A stretch of 64,000 bases of DNA from Pachyseris speciosa (GCA_016490735.1 JAEMWC010000967.1:192501-256500), one strand, 5' to 3'; counted from the stretch's first letter, positions 34,231-47,135 are shown. The notes: a model not told the origin generated them from the sequence alone. Program-made: numbers and translations.

Positions 34231-36492
34231 ATGGCGGGCGCTGCTGGACTAATTCGATATTGCATGAGACATCCTACTCGGATACTATTTATTTCATTGC
34301 TAGTAGTACTTGTGATCGCCAGTAGGTTTCTTTTTTCTTCATTGCCGGAACAACAGCATGTTAACGAGCTCAATCTAATGGCTGGAAGTTTATCGGAACA
34401 ACACGGACACAAACACGACAGAAAACTAGGTCGACCTGCAAATGTCAACAAAACACCTCTTGGGCAGAGAAAAGGGCCAGATTTTGAAAGTCCACTAAAA
34501 GGTAAAGACAAGGAAAATAATTTGCCTCAAGAGGACAGATATGAAATAAAAGATGAGGACGAGAAAGCTGAAAATGACTTATTAATCCGTCGAAAAATTC
34601 CAGATAGCGATAGAGTTCGTGGAGATGAAGGACATGTACCACCGTTTGAGGAGGCATTGGACGGTAAAGAGCTTTCTGAGAGGAACATAATACAACGAGA
34701 GATAAAAAATCATGTAAAACATCAGGACAGCCCGCCTGAAAAGAATGACAGCAAGGACAGAAACCGGACTAAAGCAAAGAAGTTAAAGCGGGGATTTTCC
34801 CAGCAAGAGAATAACATTTTAATGCTGCTCGCAAAGGTTGGCAGAACAAGTCCCCTTGCTGAAAGATTCAAGCGTTGTGTGTTATCAATCTGTGAGCACT
34901 CCACAGCAAATCTGATTTTTCACGTTATGACTGACAAAGTAGGTAAACTGTCTTGTGAAGACACTTTCAGTCAAGCAGAGAAAGTGTGCAAGAAAGGTTT
35001 GAATGTGACCTATTATGATGTTCGCAAGGTGGCCGAGAAGGTCCAACCAATTGTCAAAAGCATACTGGTAAGTCTGTCATAATTTGAAAGAGAAAGGGTG
35101 GTAAGATGGGAAAGGACGGGTGAGAAGTGGGATGGAAGAGGGTGGGTGGGAAGCTAGAGCATGACAGAAATCAAGGAAAAACTTACAGTATACAATGTAT
35201 GTTGATTAATAAAACAAGAATTTTTATCATGCTCAAACTTGCAGAGAATCTGCTGATATTAGCCAACTCAAGATACAGCCTCATCTGCAATCCATTGATA
35301 TTGAATCTGGCATGTGATTTCACTGGATATTTGTCAAATATTCTGCAAAAAAAAACATTGCAAAGATGAGACTTGTCTATTAGAGGCTGTGTTGTTAATG
35401 GAAATTGTCTCAGGTTTTCTGACCATGCTATTCCCTTTCACGGAACAGCACGATTCAGACATGATGTAACATTTGCCACTCCAGAAACTTGTATGTGGTT
35501 TGTGGCACAAGGGAGAGATTACGGGATTGCTTTGGGCTAAGAAAGGAGAGGTGGCACCACTTTCCTCTGTATGCTCTTGAAGCTCAGTGTATCTGATTAG
35601 CCTTGTATTGCATATTCTGTTAATGTGATTCAAGAGTCAAGTGTCTGTCCATAAGGTGCTAATGGAAAATGGGAAAAAAAACAGACTTAGAGATCATCAG
35701 TATTTGTAACACACCTCATTTTTCCATCCAGCTAAGAAACTGGACCAGCTTGATCTTATTACACTGTACTTGGTATACATATATTTTTTTAATCTTACCA
35801 CATGTTAGAAGACACAGACATGATTCCTACTTGTCCTCCATATAAAACAGGATTGATTTTCACTTTCCTTTCAGCACCTGTTCAGAAGTGGTGATCAGAA
35901 CTCCTACTACAGCGATCCACTGTTCTTTGTATCCACTGCAATACACCATGTCTTATCCCAGAAAATGAGGCAAACCATCTTTCTGGACTCAGATCTATTT
36001 TTCAAGGCAGACATCATGCAGTTGTTTGCAGAGTTTGAGAGATTTAAGCCCACTACTGTTTTTGGTTTAGCGAGAGAGCAGCAACCTGTTTACAGGCATG
36101 TCTTACACATGTTTCGTGGCCACAACCCAGGCACAAAGGTTGGAGGACCACCTCCTGATGGCCTTACAGGTTTTAACAGTGGTGTTGTCTTGATCAATCT
36201 ACAAAACATGCGTGAATCAAAACTTTACAACAAGCTCTTACAAGGCAGTGAGGTCAAAGAGATGGCCAAGAAGTACACTTTCCAAGGGCATCTTGGAGAT
36301 CAAGATTTTTATTCATTGCTTAATTTGGACTACCCTGAACTTTTCCATGTCTTGCCTTGTTCGTGGAATCGCCAGCTTTGTACCTTTTGGAGGGACCATG
36401 GATATGCTGATGTCTTCGAGTCTTACTTTAACTGTTCTGAACCTATTAACGTGTACCACGGAAACTGTGGAACAAGTATGCCTAATGAGTAA
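34231..36492 (+). CDS. XXYLT1: Xyloside alpha-1,3-xylosyltransferase
   Basis: Two exons, 34231-35067 and 35875-36492, phase 0 at the junction, 484 aa. Residues about 18-36 are a type II signal anchor (ILFISLLVVLVIASRF). A charged, low-complexity stem follows to about residue 190, which makes the protein longer than human (393 aa). The catalytic part is a GT8 fold with the DxD metal site in IFLDSDLFFK. It also has REQQPVYRHVLHMFRGHNPG, GGPPPDGLTGFNSGVVLINL, GHLGDQDFYSLLNLD, WNRQLCTFWRDHGY and YHGNCGT, all matching human XXYLT1 in order to its C-terminus. The enzyme adds the second xylose to xylose-glucose on EGF repeats of Notch-type proteins in the ER. The upstream ATG at 34211 opens a 12-codon ORF that overlaps this start. 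Confidence 0.93.
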
Positions 36493-37925
36493 GGCAGCTC
36501 TTTGCAGCTACAGCTGTAGCTACCAAGTCACACTTAAGATACCAATGAAATTAATGATGATGACGATGGTGATGGTGATGATGATGATGATGATGATGAT
36601 GATGACATCATCTTTATTTACAATGATAAAAAGCCCGATCAGCAAATCATTTAAGGATGCCCTGGTATGGTACAGTACTTACCAGCAGTTCATTGCACCA
36701 ATGTTTAATTCTCTTAGCCGAAGGAGCTGCCACAGCTTGGGGTGTTCAGGACTGGCATTAAGCTTTATTTCCATGCCAGCAGGGTCTCCTTCCCAAAATG
36801 TTGAGCTGGGAAGAAAAGGAGACTTAGCTTTCCCTCAAAACAGTTTTTTATCTGACCTCCATCCATGTGTTTGGAGAAAATGAAGAATTTAAGCATTTCT
36901 CCGTCCTTGAAATAATTTGTGGTTCACAAGAAATTAGTCTAAAAAAGCTCTCTGTTTTGTTGCCATTGAAATGTGTAAGACACAGCAACTCAAAATTTGT
37001 CCTCTAAACTTAAACATTAATGGAATAAGGCAATATTTACAGCAAAAAATATTTTCAGCAACACCATTTCACATAGCACACAAATAATTTAATGATTATT
37101 ATTATTGTAATTATATTTATAAATACTATTTACATGGAATATGCTCTGTAACTAATTAATTATTAATTAGTTGATTAGCAGTGGAGTAAGTACATTATAT
37201 TTTATATTGGCAACATGGATTGCAACAACAGTTTGGTGTAATGTATAGATTTAGAAGATGAACATAGTCCTTTCATGGCATAATTTGTATATATGGTAAG
37301 TTTTGTATATTCATGATTTTTAAAAGGAAATGTGTCAAGGAACTGATTGCTGGCTACACTAGAGACAGGCAATTTAACCATTTTGTTGTCAGTAATGGCC
37401 AGCAATTGTTGCCGAGTTGCATGGCCTGTCCAATTACTGGAAAATAATGGCAATTTCAAAACTTCGGGGAGCCTTAATTTTGGCAATACTTTATTTTTAT
37501 TGACAGAGAATTCTATTTTGTCATCATTGTTGTTGCTATATGTATCTATATAATTAAACCAAAGTTCTAAAGTACCCCTATCTTTTTAATGAACTGAGTT
37601 AGAATCCCAAAACTAAAGAGAAGATACATCCCTTTCCTGTAATTCCACAAAAGTGTAAGTAGATATAATTCACTTCCATGTAGTTTGCATATGTGCAGTG
37701 ATGATAGAGAACCTGTGTGAAACATGAAATGCTGTATCATATTGCTTTCCAGGTAGAATGCATGCATGCATGCATACATGTACTGTAAAATCCTTACAGG
37801 GCACCTACTATATTGCACATTTTTACAGAAAAAAGAAGACAGAAGTAGCCTTTCTGCTTTTCAACAAACAGTGGCTAGAGTTATGCCCAAGGGTGCATTT
37901 TTTGGGGACCATTATGGCTAATCCT
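36493..37925. other. XXYLT1 3' flank; (GAT)n microsatellite
   Basis: A GAT/GATGAC run occupies about 36553-36606. An ATGCATGC run is at about 37757-37773. I see no further gene. The long ORF across 36212-36883 is an alternate frame of XXYLT1 that runs into the microsatellite. Confidence 0.5.
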
Positions 37926-38110
37926 ATAGACCCTATTCAAAAATGGCTACCTTTAAATTATTCTTTTATTTGTATTTAAAGTAGCCTCACTAACCTCGTT
38001 TTTGAGACAAAAATTCTAAAGAATTTCTTATCCCAAATGAGGCTAGTGAGGCTATTTTAAATACGAACAAAAGAATAATTTAAAGCCAGCAATTTTTACA
38101 TAGGGTCTAT
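37926..38110. mobile_element. 185 bp foldback MITE
   Basis: ATAGACCCTATTCAAAAATG at the left is matched by a near-complementary right end closing TAGGGTCTAT. The inverted repeat continues inward through TTAAATTATTCTTTT and AGCCTCACTAACCTC. No coding capacity. Confidence 0.75.
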
Positions 38111-39355
38111 TCCGTTGTAGGAATAAGAGAATATGTGGCATAAGGTTTTTCAAAAAAAAAAACGGAATACTCTTCGTGGCAGAGAATAGTCTGTACAGAG
38201 CATTTTGAACCCAACTTTTGGTGCCACGTCACAGATTTGGCAGGGCACGCATCACTTTCCTGTAAAACTTCATGTAAAACTTTTCCAAAAGAATGCATAT
38301 CCTGCATATATATTCAGAGTAATTCTGTGAATTACCGATAGCTAGAGACATCAGGAGCAGAATGAATGAAATACTATAATTTATTATGGTCATTCTAAAA
38401 AGGGAAAAGGTTCCAAAGAATGCGATTAACATTCCTTTTCTGGAGAAATCTCCAAAGAACATACCCTCAGTAAAACTGGGTTTACAACCTTTATGGAGGG
38501 GGGTGGGGGGAGGTGTGTGGGGCTTTGTTTAGCAGCTGTTTTGCTGTTATCTTAGGAGGTTGCAAATGGACTGAGAGGGAAAAATTCATCCACAATGTTT
38601 TGCAACGTTGGAAAATTCCTCATCATTACATATTTATGTAATGGCAAGTCTCTTATGTAATAAGTAGAATCCTATGGCATTATAACCTGGTGAAGCAAGG
38701 TGGCCCAGGTGAGCATAGTCCCAAGAACGACTGTTTGAGAAGACATGCATTAACTGACATTTCAATAATCTGAGCGGCAGTAATAATCACAGTCAAGCAA
38801 GTTGTGCAAGGTCAGTAGATGGTTAAAAGTCTCTGAAATTGACCCAACTGGTCAACAAAGTTGATGTTACTGGTCATCTATTGAGTGAGAAAACAACCAT
38901 TTAGAACACTGTATTTCCGAGAAATATACAAACAGGCAAAACAAGTATTTCACAGTAGGTCATGGTTTCAGTTCTTTTATTTACATTTTAGGATGAGATG
39001 TCAGGCAGCGGGTTCACCCAAGGGTCTTTTTCACTACTACAGCTTACAGTGCCATATCTAATGTAATTCTCCCTCATTTTATATATTATTAATACCAATC
39101 TATTCCCCAGATAGTTGACATAGGTACCAACACTTAAAAACCAAAGACCAGTCCAAAAATTAAATAAATTTGCAACAACAAAAAGTGCCTAAGATTTGTA
39201 CCTCCTTTTTCCCATAAAATTTGAGCAGATCTGCCAATTGTAACCCCAAAATGTGACTTTAAAAAGTCATAAAATGATATAGGGACATAGAACTATGAAC
39301 TCTCACTTTTGCACCGTAATAATGGCAATGAATAAATTGTTTTCATTTTAGAGAT
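38111..39355. other. No gene recognised
   Basis: AT-rich sequence with a G-rich patch at 38497-38522. No ORF, exon pair or repeat boundary that I can support. Confidence 0.4.
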
Positions 39356-39925
39356 CTATAGAGTAATTGTCAATGGAGTGTTGAACAACCAAAACCAGGA
39401 ATTACTTTGTCCAATCAGTATAGAGCAGTTTTCAATTGAGTGTCGAAAGTAATTATGGTTTTGCTTTGGTTTTGCATTGCTTCGCTCTGTGATTGGCCAG
39501 CAAACCTCGCACCACTTTCTCAACCAATGAGAAGCAAAACCAAAACCAATTGCGTCTTGCATGCACGCATTTTCCTGCACTTTATGCCGGCTACATGTAA
39601 TTGCTTCGTATTCTGATTGGCTCGTTGCACTGCTTACTTCAGTTGTGATTGGTCAGATCAAGTAACTGCTTTGGTTTTGGTTTTACGACACTCAATTGAA
39701 AAGCGCTCTATATAATAAACCAATTAGAAATTATTCAAAGAAATTGCATATAGCCAGCACCAAGTGTGGGAAAATGTATATGAGCAAGTCATAAGTGGTT
39801 TTGGTTTTCCTTCTCACAGGCTGAAAAAGTGGCATGAGTTTTGTCAGCCAATCACAGTCTAACATAGCAATGCAAAACCTAAGTAAATTTTAATTACTTT
39901 CAACACTCTGAAATTGGAAACCACA
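39356..39925. mobile_element. MITE cluster with TATAGAGC termini
   Basis: The clearest element is 39419-39712. It opens TATAGAGCAGTTTTCAATTG and closes with CAATTGAAAAGCGCTCTATA. Flanking segments (39356-39418 and 39725-39925) carry related GTTTTGGTTTT and CCAATCA motifs, suggesting one copy nested in another. It lies just downstream of the ASB gene stop. Confidence 0.65.
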
Positions 39926-39955
39926 TTAACGATCACAACAAATACAGTATCTAGA

Positions 39956-42900
39956 TTAATTTGACATCATCTTGTCCACTCTCTTGCTTTCTACCACATG
40001 CAGAATGTACATTTTGAGGCAGTAAGGAATGTTGAGGCAATTCACAAGTTCATGTGTGCATGGTGAGAGGAGCTTGCGAATTGTTTGACGGCAGAGACGC
40101 TTCAAGCTTTTAGGCTTCCCTGAAATTAATACAGAACAAAGAAATGACGATCAATCAGTGTAGGGAAAGGCAATAATATTCAGAGATCTTCAAACAGGAA
40201 CTTGTGTTTATTAAGCTCATAGAGCCGTGACCTAAGAACTTTAGGTATCACAGTTCTACATCCAAGTTTACAAACAGCCTGCCTGGAGGGTAACAAAATG
40301 CAAAGGGAACGTCCTAGGGAATCTGTGGCTTAATTGACATCCACCACGATTGGTACAAGGGGCAGTTTACCAAAAATCAGAATAATCATATGAGCAGCAG
40401 CCAGTAATTTCGACGAGCAAGAATGACAAACCCTTTGGTGGCAAACAACTTAAATCAATCTGAATTGACATAGATGTGCCCCTGTAAAAATGCATGTGGC
40501 AAGCTTTAAGCAAGAGAAAACTCTGACTTTCACTGCCTTTAAAGGGGAGAGCAGGTGGCTGACACAGGAAAATGAGGGGTAATTACACCAGGTGCAGGAA
40601 ATCATTAGCAGATGCAAGGAGCAGGACACTTTGAAGCTAGTGGTAACGTAATAATTATAATGGCAAAGGATTTTATCAGTGAAAAATCTCCAGTGCACAT
40701 GTTATAGTGCTCACGTTTAAACAAGTCAGAGAATTAATTGCAATCTCTCAGTGCTTATTAATACGTTTCTCACCATGACTATCCCATAATAGCTGCAGCA
40801 ATTGTCGATATGATTCAAACAATTCTATATTTGGTCCATTTCCATAGCGCGTCACTAATGATTGAAGTATAGTTTCTGCCGAATTACCACTGTCATCCAT
40901 GATGTCACATCGTGCGCCATACTCCACTAGAAGCTGTGTTAGCGGCCCTGACTCCTCTCCTCTGAGTACTTAAAGGCAGCAAATAAGAAATACTTTTACT
41001 TTAACCCATTAAGATCCAATGCGCTCTCATGCGCCGTACAAGACTTTGCTGCTTTAAAAATTGCAACTTTCTCAATCGCGCGAACATTTCCTTAACTATC
41101 AGTTGTGAGCATTGACTAGAAAGTCCTTCAAATTGAGAAACCCAATAAACACAAAAAAGTCAGAGATTTTGCAGAATAACAGTGTCTGATTTGGACAAAT
41201 AATATAACAAAAATGACCATTGTTAACGTCATTAAATAGAAAAACAACAAAAATCATGTTTTCGCCTTCAGTTTTTTTAAGGAAATCATCGTTGCTATCC
41301 CAAAGTCAACATTCACAGCAAAATGCTGAGTCCTACTTCTAGCTCAGAAGTGATTTGTTTTGCTCTTCTTTGTTGCCCCGGCCGAGCCACAGCCTCTCAT
41401 TCTAGTCCATCCTGGCCTTGACTCGATTTTCAACATCACGACCACACTGCGAAATATCCAGAAATTTTGACAGCGTTCCTTCCTAACCCCACATATTTCA
41501 TATTTATACTAAGTCCACAGCCACTCTGACCTACTACTGAAATTTAGCGCTTGTTGTGTTCTTCAGTGATCGCAAGTTCCAAAATATGCTGTGGTAGGTC
41601 AGAAATTCATTAGTAGTCGAGTCCCAAACAAAGCTACTTTGTTTCAGAGCAGCCATTTTAACAGTTCCATGGGCAAGGAGCCAAATTCACTAACGAAGTA
41701 CATCACCTAACTCGCTTCTTTGAGATAGTGGACTCTTAGCTACCATCACGCTTAATGATGCTCATCAGGCAGCTACTAAAGATGAAAAATGGCTGTAAAC
41801 TTACCAAAAATCGCATACATTTGAGCCGTTATTATCGCTCAACGAAGCAAAATGCATACGTCAGAATGATGTTTCTAGAAAACTTGAGCCTACAGTATTT
41901 TAGAACAGCAGCACTTTCCATGGCAACCCCAAATATGGAGTCACGAAATCCTATGGATTGTTTATATACAGAAAATCACTCAAAACTGTGAAAAGTCTCG
42001 GGCGTCAGTGGGTTAACCAACACACCACACAAAATGGAATTCAGAAAATTGTACCACTGGGAGGTAAAGCTAATTTCTAAGAGACTTGTAAAACAGGATG
42101 TAGATATAGCTAATCCTGATACTGCAGGGCAACCATCGCTGAACAAAAGCCTCTCATCATCTCACAAAGAAGGACTTTTTGAAATGTATTTGACAAATGA
42201 GCTGAGGTGGTGAAAGTTACCAGGGTGGTGATGGTAATTCACGGAAGTCAATATTTGGTTGATGGAATGATCTGGGACAACAGTCCATCCCCCACCCACC
42301 CACACACATACACATGCCTGTTCTTTGTATTATTGATTTTATTATTTAAAACAGCAAAATCACATACCTAAGTGAAGTGGTGTGCGGCCATGCTCTGCTT
42401 GTACATTAGGATCAGCACCAGCATCAAGTAAATACTGAACACATGCCACACTCTGAGCCTCACACGCCACATGGAGACCAGTCTTGTAATGAGCTTTGTC
42501 AGTCTGGTTTACATATGCACCACATTGTAACAGAAGCTTGACCACATCACTTGAAAAACAAAATCATCACACTTAACTTGACCATTGAAGAAAACAATAA
42601 AATTAATGAGAAGACAGCAGTACTGGTATCAAATCCTACTCTTGTAAATAGCCCATTTTTCAGCTGCGTAACATGATCTGGGCTGGTCTTCATACAAACC
42701 TCAGTGCTTGTCAAACTTAAAACATAATCTAGTTACAGTTAGTATAATTAGCTCAGTTGGTATCTAGAACATTAACTACCGCGTAGGAGGTCGCATTTTC
42801 AACCCTGGCCGGACCCAACACTTGGGGTCTTTAAATAATTGGGGAGAAAGTGCTGCCTTTGTAATGGCATTTACAAACAGTTAAACGTTTTAGCCTTCTC

Positions 42901-44280
42901 TTCTCGGATAAGGACGGAAAACTGTAGGTTCCGTCTGACAGTACTTTCACTTAATCTGACTCTGTGGGACGTAAAAGAACCATTAGGGACGAAACAAAAT
43001 TCTGGCAGTGGCCACCCCTAGTGTCTGTCCTAAGGGGGAATGATTCACTCTCCCGTCACTGCAGTCGATTACACAGCGACAAAATCATTAGATTCCTAAG
43101 ATACACAACCACATCAGCTCTGCTGTAATTGTATTGTGTGCAAATAAATATTGTTGTTGTTGTTGTTGGAAGCTGGCCAAAGCAATACTGCAGTGGAGGC
43201 CTGTGTTGTTAACTTACATGCAACAATTGAATTTGATTCCATGTCATGGCCATTGCTTTCTGGGTGTCAGACATGGAATCCTGAGGTCCTGAGTTCAACT
43301 GACCACAAGCTGGAGTTGTTTCATGGTAATCCCAAGTTCAATTAACTTCTCAGCAAAGCTTGAAAAATAACCAAATGGTAGCTGCCTCCATGATCATTAT
43401 CATTATCATTTCTAGAAACAAACCTGTGGGCCCTCTGTGCTGCCAGAAACAATGGAGTTTGTCCCCAGGCTTCCTCCACATTAGCCAAAGCTCCTTCTGC
43501 CAGCAATACTGCAGCAGAATCAAAATGTCCAAAATATGCAGCTTGGTGCAAAGAGTGCTCCCAAATCTGAAAAAAAATGTAAAATGTAATGTATGTCAAT
43601 GTTGCAAGTTGGTTTGAAAAACCAAAAAACCCATAGCGATTTAAAAATCATAGCAAAGTAATTAAACAATCAACAGATTATGATTAAGTCAATTATGATT
43701 AAGTCAACATTATGATTAAGTCAAACCATGTGATACTGTACCAGAAAATTAAATCAAGAATGATGCAAGAATCTCACTACTGTTGTGCTCCCTAACTAAG
43801 AATAATTTATTTACAAAAATAAAAATTTACCTTGAGGTGCTGTTAACATCAGCTCCATGTTCTATTAGTAACTTGACGCACTTAACATGGCCATGGTAAA
43901 CAGCAAGATGAAGGGGACTAAGGCCATCCTTCTCCTGTACATTACATTTTGCCCCTGCAGAATGTCAGTAAGTATTGATAAATTATTATTATTATTATTA
44001 TTATTATTATTTATTATTGACAGGCAAGTAGATTGTACCAATGGCCAAAAATTTCTCCTAGCTTCTGCTTCTGATCAGCCTACATAATGTTGACTAACCT
44101 GCCTCAATTAACAACTGAAACACAACCCACGCGTCCCTTAGCAGCAGCCAAATGTAGAGCTGTCTGTTTGGTGTCAGGGTCACGCAGATCTGGTGAGATC
44201 CTTCTGTCATACAGTGCCCACCTAAGGTCATCTTCCCGTCCCTCGCGTGCTGTGAAGAACAGCGTATATCGCTGACCCAT
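39956..44280 (-). CDS. Ankyrin repeat and SOCS box protein (frame broken)
   Basis: Six coding exons on the minus strand: 44099-44280, 43831-43954, 43424-43566, 42368-42549, 40774-40968 and 39956-40119. Intended length about 329 aa. Exons 1-5 encode ankyrin repeats with a strict 33-residue period (TALHLAAAKG, SPLHLAVYHGH, SLHQAAYFGH, TPLFLAAQRAH, TGLHVACEAQ, TPLHLVLRG). Exon 6 is a SOCS box: an elongin-binding SLKRLCRQTIRKLL and a Cul5-box-like LNIPYCLKMYIL. ASB proteins are substrate receptors of Cul5 E3 ubiquitin ligases; the substrate is unknown. Two one-base defects exist: an extra base in TTT near 44118-44120, and one base too few at the end of exon 2 (43831-43833). They cancel in total length, but as written translation stops in exon 1. 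The other exon phases match. Assembly or allelic error is more likely than decay, because the rest is well conserved. The exact ASB paralogue is not assigned. Confidence 0.82.
41005..42012. mobile_element. 1.0 kb TTAA-flanked element, copy 2
   Basis: It begins CCCATTAAG and ends GTCAGTGGG, with TTAA at 41001-41004 and 42013-42016. It is inverted relative to copy 1 at 23320-24332 and diverged from it, but shares blocks such as GCAACTTTCTCAATCGC and the one around CATCACGCTTAATGATG. It sits in an intron of the ASB gene. Confidence 0.78.
42735..43168 (+). mobile_element. tRNA-derived SINE, uninterrupted copy
   Basis: The head has box A TAGCTCAGTTGGTAT and a decayed box B. The body contains GGGGAGAAAGTGCTGCCTTT and the tail is (TTG)n at 43150-43169. 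It is the empty-site reference for the SINE at 5281-6213. It lies in an ASB intron. Confidence 0.78.
43980..44020. repeat. (ATT)n microsatellite
   Basis: About eleven ATT/TTATT repeats in ASB intron 1. Confidence 0.85.
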
Positions 44281-44779
44281 AGTACCTGGGGCTCACATTC
44301 ATTTACTGCAAAGAAATCCACAAATAACCAAATCAGTATAAAGATTATTCAGTGAAAGAAGCACTAAATATGCATTAAGCTTCTGCATGCCGATTTTCAC
44401 AACTTTTTGCCATGGCTAATCATGACAGTTATGCAAACATTTACAGTCTTCAAAAAGAAAATGGTCACAAAGGCAGCCTGTGGAGTAAATTACTCCACTG
44501 ATAATATTTCTGTGTCATAAGCAACCTTTTTTTAATAGCCATATCTACAATCATAACCCACCAATTAATTTTTCTGTGATGTTATTCGCTATTTTGGATC
44601 ACGTGGTGCAAATTGGAGGATGGGTATCAGGATGGGTATTTTTCCAGAGTTTCTTCAACTTCAAATGGAAGAATACTATCACAGTTCAAATGAAATAAAC
44701 TCAACCAATGAATGCAGTTGTTTACATCATCTGCAATCGTCGTCAGATCATTTTTACTTTAATTCTTGTTGTATATGTA

Positions 44780-44909
44780 TATGTTGTAGTTCAATTTTAT
44801 CCATGGTTCAATTTTTATTTTCTTTGTTCTTGTGTATGGTAATGTATGATAATGAGTACAAAACAGGAAAATAAAAATTGAACCAAGGATAAAATTGAAC
44901 CACAACATA
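44780..44909. repeat. Inverted repeat upstream of ASB
   Basis: TATGTTGTAGTTCAATTTTA at 44780 pairs with TAAAATTGAACCACAACATA ending at 44909. The arms are about 40 bp with one or two mismatches around a ~45 bp loop. Confidence 0.7.
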
Positions 44910-44945
44910 ATTATACACGATATGAAAAGTAATCAGAGGGTTATA

Positions 44946-45097
44946 AAATAAATCAACCCTTTTCTGGCTTGCTGGTATATCAGAGGATAATGTCCTTGGC
45001 TGATGATTTCACAGTTTCACATGTTCATTTTTTGGACAATCTATCAGTCGCAGCCATTATCCTCCGATATACTAGCTGCCAAAAGGGGTTTATTTAC
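44946..45097. mobile_element. 152 bp MITE
   Basis: AAATAAATCAACCCTTTTCT continuing to GGATAATG is mirrored by CATTATCC continuing to AGGGGTTTATTT. It is a short foldback element in the presumed 5' intron of ASB. Confidence 0.7.
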
Positions 45098-45746
45098 TAT
45101 TAAAATAACCACTTAGACTGAGTGGATGCCATTGGATGACAAATCCTGACATATTTCCTGCAGACAGCACCATCAACTATCCCTAAAGACTTAAATTAAG
45201 CTTTGGCTTAACTTTCGTTGTGTGTATTATTTTGTATGTTGCATATATAAACCCAAAATATTAGTTCAACATAGATGTAGGATACAACACAGTCTGATAA
45301 CATTTCTTTGTTTCTAAAATGAAACTCAATTCATACTGGTTTATAAAGGGCTAAAAATTATAATAAAATCCAAACAGGAAAGAATCGTTATATTAAACCC
45401 CTGTAACGTTGATCAAGTAGCTTTCTCTTCTCTGAAGCACAGACAAAACAGTGATCTGATAGATTGCCATGCACGAATTATTAAAAGTGTATGGTTCTTC
45501 TCTTTTTCTGGAACTTTGCATAAGAAAAAATGTACTTTGTACAAATAGCAAAAGACTCCTGACACGCCATTAATTTATCCGTAAAGACGTCACAGCAGCA
45601 AATGAATGACCGTGCGTAACAAACGCACCATTTAACATTCGTTTTCCGAATTATTTCCGGGATTCTTGCACTATAAAGAACACCTAAAACTATGTTAAAT
45701 GTATAAGCTTACCAGAAATCAAAGCAAAAACAAAAAATATACATAC

Positions 45747-45940
45747 CTTCAATTTAACCTTCCACCTTCTTCCCAGCCAGCCATCTTTGTTTGTTTGTTG
45801 TGGTTGCTGTTCGTTTCCAGACCCCTGCCTACCTTTGAGCCCGCGATAGCTTTGCGAAGCATCGCGGCATACCACTCCACCGACACTCCACCCGCAAGAA
45901 ATCGCTTTAACCGGCTATTCTTGGTTTTCACATGACGTCA
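45747..45940 (-). promoter_or_regulatory. Candidate ASB 5' UTR exon and promoter with CRE site
   Basis: On the minus strand, a GAAG/GTATGT donor at 45747 could end a noncoding first exon, and a T-rich TGCAG acceptor at 44306 precedes the coding start at 44280. Just upstream, at 45933-45940, is the palindrome TGACGTCA, a consensus cAMP-response element (CREB/ATF site). The linkage to ASB is inferred from strand and spacing only. Confidence 0.4.
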
Positions 45941-47106
45941 TAAAAAACTAAAATTCAAAATTAAACAGACTTTTTTGTTTTTAGCTTCATCACGTAAAAG
46001 ACACTTTAGAAATGTATTTGCTTGCATGTTTTCAGCTCGGTAACGTGCTTTTTTTGAAAATAGAGCAGTTTGAATTTTAGGTTTTTTCACATTACGTGAC
46101 ACAAACATGTCTGCTCACAGCCATGACACGTACACAAAAACATCGATTCAGCTTGTGTTTTTGAGGTTTGAAAAGCCAACATGACAGAGAAGCGTCTTTG
46201 TGAATGTTTGCAAGCTCAAAAGAGAGAAGAATGCCTTTGATATATCCAAAGTAAATTCCAGATGTTTTAATACGTTTCCGGCCGCAATATTTGTGCCCCT
46301 CAGAGGGACACTAACATGGCTTGTCCATACTAAACTCTATAATTCTGAGTGGTACATTTTGCCGAATAACTCGAGTATGTGATATCGCACAGCCCCGAGA
46401 CTTTGACAGGTTGTTTATTTATTACTCTTCTACAACATCTCAATTTATTGACTTTATCTATCGAATGGTAGATGATTTTATTTTTTTATTTGCGTGACTG
46501 TAAACCAAGAATACCTGTACCCAACCCTAAGGACCCTAAGGTGAATAGTCAAGCTGTGTGGCCACGCTTTTTGCAATCGAAAAGGTTTTCAGCATTTTGT
46601 TGTAATTTTGCTTTAGGTGCCTTCAAAGGCTTCAGTCCCTGGGGAAACTCTCATATGAAAGGGGCTGGGATGCTCGTTGGAAATTTTAAATTAAACCCCT
46701 AAAGGAGACCAAACTGGGCTTATATTTGACACCTAAAACAAAATTTAAAATATACATACTGAATATATATTTTTATATTTCTTCGCATGCAACCCTAAAC
46801 TACGGCATCTCTAATTCACGGAACCCACTGAACCCACGGAGCCACTTCTAAAGTGTGTAATACAGAAATTACCTGACTATGGCCGGGGAGTTTAAGACCT
46901 CCCAAGTTTACAGATTAATTCACAAAAATGTATGTTTCTTTCGACATTCTCACTGCTTTAATTTGAAATCGTCGCCATTTTGCAAGATACTGCGTGGACT
47001 ATGGGCACCAGTCTACTCAAAAGTAATGCGTTAAAATACCTGAGAATGCGCAGTACGTCTCTTGCGATCTCCACGTGGAGAAAAATGGAGACTCCATTCA
47101 TGACTC
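45941..47106. other. No gene recognised
   Basis: AT-rich sequence without a supported exon pair or repeat boundary. The PLE begins near 47107. Confidence 0.4.
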
Positions 47107-47135
47107 TGTAAGTATTTTATCTAGAAAACGAGATC

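Noticed and set aside
36212..36883. 223-codon ORF overlapping XXYLT1
   Set aside because: Alternate frame of the conserved exon 2 running into the GAT microsatellite (poly-Met).
44099..44120. A 16-base intron (GT...AG) repairing the ASB frame in exon 1
   Set aside because: GTGGGTTGTGTTTCAG would restore the frame by length, but 16 bases is far below any animal intron. It would also delete five conserved ankyrin residues; removing one T restores the exact 33-residue period.
44094..44321. 75-codon minus-strand ORF over ASB exon 1
   Set aside because: Only its last residues are in the ankyrin frame. The rest is an alternate frame of the real exon.
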